Below the pieces are notes generated by a model that was not told the DNA's origin, made no database searches, and saw nothing but the letters and a program-made list of their open reading frames with translations. Both the position numbers and the translations under genes were made by a program. Shown in pieces: positions 22,127-28,606 of a DNA stretch of 64,000 nt. The DNA is taken from contig JAZDJP010000023.1 in assembly GCA_043803805.1 (NCBI GenBank), positions 1-64,000 on the forward strand. Direction: 5' to 3'. Position 1 is the stretch's first letter. Each line of letters begins with the position of its first letter. This DNA is from JAZDJP01 sp043803805 (GTDB taxonomy: Bacteria; Planctomycetota; JAZDJP01).

Positions 22127-23781
22127 GCGACCTCCGTATTCACCCGAAACCGGTCAACCCGTTCTCTTTCGGACAGAATCACGCCGTCATCATGATCCAC
22201 TGCGCGCCAGGCTCCTCCCTCGCACCGGGTGACGATCTTCCCCTGAAGATGGGGGTTTCCCAGGAAATGCGGGGCGTCCAGTAATCCCGACCGGATGGCA
22301 CGGTCCAGCACCACCGGATCGCACCACGGGTCGGCCGATTTCGACCCCAGGTCGCGGATGGCCGCCAGAAGCACCCGAGATTCCCTGACAAGTTCATCCC
22401 GCCGCTCATGAACGAACGAATCATCCAACATATTGGGGAAACCATCGAGGGTGTCTTGGATCACCCCGCGGGCGATGCCGCAACCTTCAATCAATTCCGT
22501 GTCCGTGATGACATGATCCCCCTCACTGGAGCCGACCACATGTAGGATGTGCGGTCTCAACTGCAGGGAGAGGACCGCACTGGCGGCCATCTGCCCCTTG
22601 GCCATTTCCGGACGCGCGTTCATGTGGGCGATACCGGCGCGCACCTCACGGTAAATCGTGAACCCATCATCCTGCAAATCCCGGATCAGGTCCTGCTTGG
22701 CCAGCATTTTCCCGAGATCCATCACGCCGGACGTGCCTGGCGGCGTGTTGAACATGAACTGGCTAACGTAGTGCCGGACCCCCTGCTTCTTGGCGTTGTA
22801 CGCCGCCAGGAAATGCATGGCGACGGCGATCGTGTCGTGGGCGTTCCGGAGGCTCCACTGGTGGGATTCGTTGCATTCCACGGGGATTCCCCGCCCGGCG
22901 TACCACCGCATGGTCGCCTGGTTCTCCGCGATGGCCTCCGGGATCGTACGATCAGACCTCCCATCCAGAACACTGTACCAGCACAGGGGGATGGCCCCCC
23001 AAGCGTTGCGGATCGTCTCGACCGACATCTCAGCCCACTTCACGAGATCCCGGGTCCCGGCATACACCCGGCAGAGCGGAAAATTCCCGGCGCGTGTGGC
23101 CGCGTAAATGGCGCGGAGATCCTCCGGTTTCCGGAGCGCAACCCCGCCGGCGCCGTCCCATTCGGACTTCATGTCCCCCGGCCGGAAGAAATTCGCCTGG
23201 GCGTTCTGGTCCGGGCCGATCGAAAGCACATCCAGGATTTCCGCCTCGGCGATCCGCCGGGCACCGTTCACCGTATCCGCCACGGACGGCTGCCCGTAGT
23301 GATGACGGATGATCGGCTGGGGGAAACTCTGCGCGATCCGCGTTGCCAGCGTATCCGCGAACGTCCTCTCCCCGCGACCCTCCGGTCCACCCGCCAGGTA
23401 CGTCCGGATCACCTCCGGGGATTCGGTGCCGTTGAATACTTTTGAAAAAAACCTGCTTCGAACCGCCACATCAGCGCACGGCGGGGTGCCGCCGAAGACG
23501 AAACGCAATCCGGGGACATCCAGATTCCGTTTGCGCAGACACCCACGCAATTCCACCAGCAACCGCGCCAGGACGTCCGCGGTGAGCCGGTAGCTCACCG
23601 CCACCAGTGCCGGACGCAGTTTCACGATGGAATCCGCCAGATGGGCCGGGGACACGGCCGGCCCCAGGGCCACCGTGTCGTACCCCGCGTCATGACATAT
23701 CTGAAGGAAGGCGTACAACCCGCCGGTATGCACGCAATCCCCGATGGCGGCCCCGATGACCAATGGTTTATTATCAGGCAT
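22123..23781 (-). CDS. B12-binding protein with glutamate-mutase-epsilon-like catalytic domain
   Basis: 552 residues. The N-terminal ~140 residues form a cobalamin-binding Rossmann-like domain with GDCVHTGG; HxxG (HTGG) of the axial histidine motif is intact, but the Asp is three positions before His instead of two (canonical DxHxxG). Residues ~190-520 resemble the TIM-barrel epsilon chain of glutamate mutase: GPDQNAQANFF, GAGGVALRKPEDLRAIYAATRAGNFP, CNESHQWSLRNAHDT, VSQFMFNTPPGTSG. Both parts in one chain suggests a self-contained carbon-skeleton mutase; substrate unknown. The start at 23781 overlaps the dehydrogenase stop by eight bases; the frame is open further upstream but that part is a shadow of the dehydrogenase gene. 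Confidence 0.75.
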   Translation of the reverse strand: MPDNKPLVIGAAIGDCVHTGGLYAFLQICHDAGYDTVALGPAVSPAHLADSIVKLRPALVAVSYRLTADVLARLLVELRGCLRKRNLDVPGLRFVFGGTPPCADVAVRSRFFSKVFNGTESPEVIRTYLAGGPEGRGERTFADTLATRIAQSFPQPIIRHHYGQPSVADTVNGARRIAEAEILDVLSIGPDQNAQANFFRPGDMKSEWDGAGGVALRKPEDLRAIYAATRAGNFPLCRVYAGTRDLVKWAEMSVETIRNAWGAIPLCWYSVLDGRSDRTIPEAIAENQATMRWYAGRGIPVECNESHQWSLRNAHDTIAVAMHFLAAYNAKKQGVRHYVSQFMFNTPPGTSGVMDLGKMLAKQDLIRDLQDDGFTIYREVRAGIAHMNARPEMAKGQMAASAVLSLQLRPHILHVVGSSEGDHVITDTELIEGCGIARGVIQDTLDGFPNMLDDSFVHERRDELVRESRVLLAAIRDLGSKSADPWCDPVVLDRAIRSGLLDAPHFLGNPHLQGKIVTRCEGGAWRAVDHDDGVILSERERVDRFRVNTEVA

Positions 23782-24883
23782 GCGCGGACTCCTCTTCCCC
23801 AATGGCCAACAAACGGATTTCCCGAAGCGATTTCCCCGCGATGCCGAGGCGTTCCACGGTGCGTCCTTCCGCCCAGTAATCCCGCCCGTGCATCCGGGAG
23901 GCCAGGCGAATGATGGCCTCCATGGTTTCCGCACGAATCCCCAATTGCCTCCCGACGGACACCATCGGGACCAAACTGAACGGGACATCCTCGGTGATGT
24001 AGCGCATCTCCGTCTGGCGCGGCGCCTGGATCCCCCGGTATCCCAGGTTGCTGCGCATGGCGGAATAGAGATCCCGCCCGGCCGCGTCGTAGGCGAAATA
24101 GAGCCACTCCCGGGCGGTCATCGCCTGGATGCCGAGTCCCGCCGCCACCTTCACGCGTTCAGAGTCGAGATCCTCGAGAATTTTCGCCACGGAATGCGTC
24201 ACGCCCTCGTGGTAAAACTCGAAGTCGGAGTCATCCTCGATCCACCCCGTATTCAACAGGGTGATCGCCGGGTGGAAGATCGCCCCGATGTTGTTGAAAC
24301 TGGTTTTGAGAATATTGTCGCCCGGCACGAACTGGGGATACGCCAACTGGATGGCATCGAGGACCTCCGGGGTGCGATAGGCCTGGATGCAGGCCAGCGG
24401 GATGGAATTTTTGATCCGGAAGATCTTCGCCGTGCCCGGGCCGACTGCACGGGAAGCGTAGATGAACGACTGGGCCTCGGCCACCAGAACCTTCGCGGTG
24501 ACATTGCGTTCCCGCAGGACCTGTTGGAATTCGAGCGCGCCGAACGTCCGCCCCGGATGGAGAATCACCATCTGTCCATCCCGGAGGTGTGGAGCGCAGG
24601 CCTCCGCCATGAACTGGTGCCCGGACGCCGGAACCACCACCATGAGGATGTCCGCGTCCCGGATCGCCTCGCCGGCGTCGCCGGTGGCCTTTTCCACCGG
24701 GCCGAATCCGTTGATCTCCTCCCCTTCGATCAACACCCCGCCCCGGTCCTGGACCGGTTCCAGCCGTTCCGCCTTCCGGTTGAACAACCGGACCCGGAAT
24801 CCCATGAGGCCAAGATGTCCCGCCATGGCCAACCCGCCATGACCGGCCCCAAGAACACAATACACCGGTTTTTGCCCGTCCAT
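23774..24883 (-). CDS. NAD/NADP octopine/nopaline dehydrogenase family protein
   Basis: 369 residues. N-terminal NAD(P)-binding domain with VLGAGHGGLAMAGHLGLMG; the middle and C-terminal parts match the opine dehydrogenase helical domain, with ILKTSFNNIGAIFHPAITLLNTGWIE containing the His-pair region characteristic of the family. Opine dehydrogenases reductively condense an amino acid with an alpha-keto acid or run in reverse. The start at 24883 has AAGGGG upstream; longer frames would run through the leader hairpins. It is the first gene of the nine-gene operon and directly precedes the B12 mutase-like gene, suggesting that the two act on one amino acid-derived substrate. The product could be an osmolyte; this is inference. 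Confidence 0.85.
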   Translation of the reverse strand: MDGQKPVYCVLGAGHGGLAMAGHLGLMGFRVRLFNRKAERLEPVQDRGGVLIEGEEINGFGPVEKATGDAGEAIRDADILMVVVPASGHQFMAEACAPHLRDGQMVILHPGRTFGALEFQQVLRERNVTAKVLVAEAQSFIYASRAVGPGTAKIFRIKNSIPLACIQAYRTPEVLDAIQLAYPQFVPGDNILKTSFNNIGAIFHPAITLLNTGWIEDDSDFEFYHEGVTHSVAKILEDLDSERVKVAAGLGIQAMTAREWLYFAYDAAGRDLYSAMRSNLGYRGIQAPRQTEMRYITEDVPFSLVPMVSVGRQLGIRAETMEAIIRLASRMHGRDYWAEGRTVERLGIAGKSLREIRLLAIGEEESAHA

Positions 24884-24900
24884 GATCGCCCCTTCCACAA

Positions 24901-24978
24901 TAAAAAAAAGCCACCCGGCACTCTGCCGGATGGCGGCCCGACCATCCATCAATCTCCTGCGGCACCATTCACCGCACC
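24901..24978 (-). promoter_or_regulatory. Leader RNA element, proximal copy, ending in an intrinsic terminator
   Basis: On the minus strand the 69-nt element (24978 to 24910) has a 5' hairpin TGCGG/CCGCA, a GG-initiated linker, the core GGATGGTCGGGCCGCCATCC (24947-24928) and a terminator: 11-bp stem GCCATCCGGCA/TGCCGGGTGGC with a GAG loop, then eight Ts (24909-24902). CCATCC is shared by the core hairpin and the terminator stem, so the two exclude each other. The dehydrogenase start lies 18 bases past the T-run. Termination here would shut off the whole operon. Confidence 0.7.
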
Positions 24979-25021
24979 ACTTGATCAAATATTTTTCATG
25001 GAAATGCGCACATTCTCCTCA

Positions 25022-25100
25022 AACAATAAAAGCCACCCGGCGCTCTGCCGGATGGCGGCCCGACCACCCATGAATCCCCTGCGGCACCCATCACCGCACC
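25022..25100 (-). promoter_or_regulatory. Leader RNA element, distal copy, with weaker terminator
   Basis: A second 69-nt copy (25100 to 25032) with about six differences from the proximal one, all outside paired positions or preserving pairing by G-U. The terminator stem ends GCCGGGTGGC followed by TTTTATTG, a weaker T-run, and its loop-closing pair is lost. The two copies are 122 bp apart in the same orientation, a tandem arrangement as seen for riboswitches giving steeper responses. Confidence 0.68.
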
Positions 25101-25207
25101 CTTTTATCGTCCTCAAAACAATCGCACACTCATTGTATGTTACAAACGGATCGTTTCCATTCTGATTTCCAATTTCTGACGGAATTGAACTTTCCCCGGT
25201 TGCAATT

Positions 25208-25442
25208 TAGCAAACCTTTAGCAAACCAGGCGAGGAAGCGAAAACTATGGAGAAACTCATCCCCTTATCCGACTCATAGTTACGAGGCATTCCCAGCAGA
25301 AAAAGGCTTGGAACCTTCGGGGCACCCGTGGAATTTATTGTCGCGTCAGGGATGGTTTCCGATGGCCTTTTCATCGGATTTATTTCGGTTGTTACCCATT
25401 TATCCTGATAGAGTTGCACAAAATGACCAGATCATCATTTAG
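25208..25442. repeat. Terminal repeat R1, copy of element A
   Basis: Homologous to 11355-11590. It starts with TAGCAAACCTTTAGCAAACC (25208-25227) and abuts the 3' end of tRNA-Arg. A 70-codon minus-strand frame exists but is not conserved in the other copy. Confidence 0.8.
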
Positions 25443-25516
25443 CGCGCCCGGCAGGATTTGAACCTGCAACCCCCGGGTTCGAAGCCCGGTACTCTATCCA
25501 ATTGAGCTACGGGCGC
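25443..25516 (-). tRNA. tRNA-Arg(TCG)
   Basis: Complete cloverleaf on the minus strand: acceptor GCGCCCG/CGGGCGC, D-arm GCTC/GAGT, anticodon stem CCGGG/CCCGG with loop CTTCGAA (anticodon TCG), T-arm GCAGG-TTCAAAT-CCTGC, discriminator G. CCA is not encoded. 74 nt. It is the integration target of the adjacent elements; its 3' half appears to be supplied by element A. Confidence 0.95.
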
Positions 25517-25519
25517 ATA

Positions 25520-25665
25520 ACCACTAAACCACGAAACATTATAATCACTCCACGAAAACACGGAAGGGAATCCGATACCCACGGGGCACAAACCGCCGCC
25601 AGCATCCCCTCGGCCCTCCGTGTTTCCATGGTGTTATTACTTCGCGGTTTCGTGGTAATTTTCAA
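25520..25665. repeat. Long imperfect inverted repeat of CCACGAAA/ACACGGA type
   Basis: The left arm (ACCACGAAACATTATAATC..., 25530s, then CCACGAAAACACGGAAGGG) is the imperfect complement of the right arm (CCCTCCGTGTTTCCATGG... GGTTTCGTGGT). The right arm includes the last codons of the DUF2723 gene (stop at 25637). Intergenic repeats built from CCACGAA/CACGGAA words are known from many environmental genomes. Confidence 0.6.
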
Positions 25666-27874
25666 GATCCGCCTGGAGGCGCTTCACCTCCTCCGCCCCG
25701 GGCGCGAGCGCGGCCGCCCGTTCGGCGAAAAACGCCGCCTGACGCGCTTGGCCCGCCTCCAGGGCATACCGTCCCACCTTGAGATACGGCAAAAGCGACC
25801 CGGGGTTTGCCGCCATGACGCGCCGGTAATACCCGGAAGCGGCATCGCGGTTGCCGGCCGCGTCCTCGAGATTTCCCGCCTCCAGGAGAATCATCCCCTC
25901 GTTCGGATCCATCCCGAGCCCCTTCGCCAAGGCCTCCCGGGCCTCGGGCATTCTCCCCTGCGCCACGAGAACACGGCCCAGGTGACCCCACGCCCGCGGG
26001 TTGGCGGGCGCGAGCCGGTTCGCCCTCCGGAAGGCGCCTTCCGCCCCCGTCAGATCCCCCCGGGCCTCGAGGAGAAAGCCCCGGTTGAAGTGCGCGGGGG
26101 GATAATCGGGACGGAGCCACAGGGCGTATTGCACGGCCTGAAGCCCCGTATCGGGACGCTTGTGATCAAGCCAGTACGCCGCGAGGTTGTTCAGGACGAC
26201 GGCGTAATTCTCCCGGACGTCCCGCGCCCCGGGTCCGCCCGCCTCGACGACCGGGGCAAGCCCCTCGACCATCAGACGCCACCAGATCACGCACGCGCGT
26301 TCGGCATCGTCGAAATTCATCACCGGATCCGGGGAGAACCGGTACACCATCCCCTCCGGGACAAGATGCCTCTGGAACGGGACGCGTTCCTCGAGCACCC
26401 CCCAGTACACCGGCCGGACCCGGGCGTTCTTCCGCATGATGACGTAGATGTCGTGAAAATGGATCCGCCGGGATTTTTGAAACATCGGCGGAACGGCATC
26501 GAGCTCCTGGCGGGTCGGGAGAAGAAGGCCGGGATTCTGCCGGATCACGAACCGGCTGAGAGGCGCCAGGTGAAACCATCCGGGATCCGCGACGATCTTG
26601 TCCGTGTGCCGCCTCTCGCAGAATTTCAGGTACCAGTGGGCAAAGAGAATCTGCCCGTCCGTCGTGAGGAGGAGCGACCGTGGCGGCAGCGAATTCAAAA
26701 TCTGCCCGGCATAATCCGGAAGGGTGGTGTCGGCGCTCCGGTCATTCTCGTGCCAGCCCACGGGAACCAGCGCCGCCGGAAGAAGAAGCGCCAGCCCCCC
26801 GGCCAATTTCAGGGGACGCCACCGCGCCGCCAGGAGTCCCGCCACCGCCAGTCCGGCGAAGACGGCCAGAAGCGCCACCCCCGGCAGGAGATAGTGCCCG
26901 ATGAAGGCCGGATTGCTCACCACCAGAAACAGAGTGCCCGTCACCAGCGCGGCATAGGCCAAAAACACCCGCGCCCGGAATGCCGCAAGGACCATGCCCC
27001 CCACCACCAGCAGGCTCCCGGGAATGGAGAGTTGCCGGACCAGATCGCCCAGCCGCTCGGGGATCATGGCGACGCCCGCCGCGGTGATCAGCGGCTTCTC
27101 GATGTTATAGCGATACTGCTGAAATCCCACCACCCACTTGAAATTGGACCAGTTCCCCGGATCCCCCCAGTTGATCGGCGGATTGGCCGCGGCGCGAATG
27201 GGAAGGTAGGCGTAGACCGTCAATCCCAGAAGAAACGCGGCGCCCGAAACCAGATAATGCCGCGCGAAAAAATTCTCCTTGAGGTCGTTCCGGAACAATC
27301 CGAGAAGGACCACACCGGCCGCGGGGAGAAAATACAGCCCGGCGATGTGATTGGCAAATGACACGCCCATCAGGAACGCCCACGCCGCAAGCCCCCGCGC
27401 GCGGGCCTCCCCCGACGGCAACTCCGCCACGCGGAACAAGAGCCACGTCTGAGCCAACATGAACGCGACGTGGATCGTGGTGGTCTCCGCCGCGACCGAC
27501 GAATCCCAGGCGATGGAACCCGCGGCGAAGATCCCCGCCGCCGCAAGGGCCGCCCAGGACCGCTGGCGCTCCCCCATGCCGGGAAACATCCGCCGGGCAA
27601 ACATCACCACAAGCCGCGATACCAGCCAGGCCGAAAACGCTCCGAAGAACGCCGACATCAGGTTCATCCGCCAGGCGACGGATCCGGCCCGGAGCAGCAT
27701 GAAGAATTTTCCCAGGAGGGTGGACAAAGGATGCCCCGGGGGATGGGCCACGCCGAGGACATGGGCCGCCGCCGCGAGTTCCCCGCCGTCCCCCCACACG
27801 ATGGAGGGCGCGAGGGTGCGGACGTACACCGCAAGAGGAAGGAGAAACGCCAACGCTGATGTGAGGCCGGTCAT
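25637..27874 (-). CDS. DUF2723 membrane glycosyltransferase with C-terminal TPRs
   Basis: 745 residues. N-terminal ~430 residues contain about ten hydrophobic helices and the DUF2723 signature YVRTLAPSIVWGDGGELAAAAHVLGVAHPPGHPL, with the acidic pair expected in GT-C polyprenyl-phosphate-dependent transferases. The C-terminal ~200 residues are tetratricopeptide repeats (HFNRGFLLEARGDLTGAEGAFRRANRLAPANPRAWGHLGRVL...). Likely protein or lipid glycosylation on the outer face of the inner membrane; acceptor unknown. It follows the CPBP gene by three bases, so it is in an operon with the two upstream genes. The last codons lie in an intergenic-type inverted repeat. Confidence 0.85.
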   Translation of the reverse strand: MTGLTSALAFLLPLAVYVRTLAPSIVWGDGGELAAAAHVLGVAHPPGHPLSTLLGKFFMLLRAGSVAWRMNLMSAFFGAFSAWLVSRLVVMFARRMFPGMGERQRSWAALAAAGIFAAGSIAWDSSVAAETTTIHVAFMLAQTWLLFRVAELPSGEARARGLAAWAFLMGVSFANHIAGLYFLPAAGVVLLGLFRNDLKENFFARHYLVSGAAFLLGLTVYAYLPIRAAANPPINWGDPGNWSNFKWVVGFQQYRYNIEKPLITAAGVAMIPERLGDLVRQLSIPGSLLVVGGMVLAAFRARVFLAYAALVTGTLFLVVSNPAFIGHYLLPGVALLAVFAGLAVAGLLAARWRPLKLAGGLALLLPAALVPVGWHENDRSADTTLPDYAGQILNSLPPRSLLLTTDGQILFAHWYLKFCERRHTDKIVADPGWFHLAPLSRFVIRQNPGLLLPTRQELDAVPPMFQKSRRIHFHDIYVIMRKNARVRPVYWGVLEERVPFQRHLVPEGMVYRFSPDPVMNFDDAERACVIWWRLMVEGLAPVVEAGGPGARDVRENYAVVLNNLAAYWLDHKRPDTGLQAVQYALWLRPDYPPAHFNRGFLLEARGDLTGAEGAFRRANRLAPANPRAWGHLGRVLVAQGRMPEAREALAKGLGMDPNEGMILLEAGNLEDAAGNRDAASGYYRRVMAANPGSLLPYLKVGRYALEAGQARQAAFFAERAAALAPGAEEVKRLQADLENYHETAK

Positions 27875-27877
27875 CTA

Positions 27878-28606
27878 TCACTTCATCCCGTAATAAATCC
27901 CGGGGAGAATCATGATCGACGCGTTCGCCGCGGCGTGGACCAGCGTCGGGGCGACCAGCGTCCCCGTCCTCTCGAAAAGGAAGGCAAACAGAACCCCCCC
28001 CGCCAACTGGTTCACGGGAAACGGGATTCCCCCCGCCCCCCCGGCAAAATACATGATAAGGACATGCGCCCCGGCGAAAATCCCCGCGACCGCCGGGATG
28101 GTGACCCAGGACGCGAGGAACGGCCGGAGCGCCCGGTAGAGAAGCCCCAGAAACACGAGATCCTCCACGAGCGGGGAAAACACCCCGGCGGCCAGAACCA
28201 GGTCCATGTCCAGGGCGCGAACGCCCAGCAGGCGCGGGAGCACCATCCGGCCCCGTGCCAGCCACGAAACCCCCTCGACCGCGATCAGCACCGCGCCGAC
28301 CGCCAGGCACGTCAGTGCCGCCCAGCGGAGGGCGCGCCGCCCATCGTGGAACGTCAGCCCGACGGCGGCCAGGCGGGCGCGGCGGATTCCCCGGACGAAA
28401 ACACACACAAACAACAAAATCAGCCCGCGATCCACCAGGGTCACCAGGGACAATTGCCACCCCGGCCCGTGCGGACGGACCACACGAAGCAGCGCCGCCT
28501 GCTGCCAGTAGGCGAGGATGAAGATGCCCACCGAAACCGCGAAGGCGATGAGCCGTTCGGCCGTGGTGAGTTCCGTCCGGAGGGTTCTTTCGGGCATCGC
28601 CGTCAT
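27878..28606 (-). CDS. CPBP-family intramembrane protein with altered active site
   Basis: 242 residues with about seven hydrophobic helices. The CPBP (Abi/CAAX protease) motifs are present but motif 1 is degenerate: canonical EExxxR appears as ED-LVF-L (SPLVEDLVFLGLLYR), replacing the second Glu by Asp and the Arg by Leu. Motif 2 FAGAH (FxxxH) and motif 3 HAAAN (HxxxN) are intact. It could be an inactive family member or have a shifted mechanism. The ATG overlaps the stop of the HEAT-repeat gene by four bases; the DUF2723 gene follows after three. Confidence 0.8.
   Translation of the reverse strand: MTAMPERTLRTELTTAERLIAFAVSVGIFILAYWQQAALLRVVRPHGPGWQLSLVTLVDRGLILLFVCVFVRGIRRARLAAVGLTFHDGRRALRWAALTCLAVGAVLIAVEGVSWLARGRMVLPRLLGVRALDMDLVLAAGVFSPLVEDLVFLGLLYRALRPFLASWVTIPAVAGIFAGAHVLIMYFAGGAGGIPFPVNQLAGGVLFAFLFERTGTLVAPTLVHAAANASIMILPGIYYGMK

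Larger units (their letters stand above)
11591..25442. mobile_element. Proximal integrated element A (13.9 kb) carrying an ion/turgor operon
   Basis: Bounded by the intact tRNA-Arg(TCG) gene (25443-25516) with terminal repeat R1 (25442 to 25208) on one side, and terminal repeat R2 (11788 to 11635) plus a tRNA 3' fragment (11634-11591) on the other. The order matches element B exactly. Cargo is a nine-gene minus-strand operon and one plus-strand membrane-protein gene. No integrase, excisionase, relaxase or replication gene is visible. The GC content of the cargo resembles the host, so it may be an old, fixed or domesticated island. Direction of integration is inferred from the tRNA being completed on the A side. 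Confidence 0.6.

Noticed and set aside
24231..24968. Leader peptide gene starting in the proximal RNA element (ATGGTGCCGCAG...)
   Set aside because: The frame is open over a long distance only because it is a shadow of the dehydrogenase gene, and the other copy of the element does not preserve it.
24910..25100. T-box leader
   Set aside because: GGTGCCGCAGG loosely resembles the T-box sequence, but there is no Stem I or specifier loop and each element is only 69 nt.
25207..25419. Integrase remnant or small gene in terminal repeat R1
   Set aside because: The 70-codon frame is not preserved in the other R1 copy and shows no tyrosine-recombinase motif.
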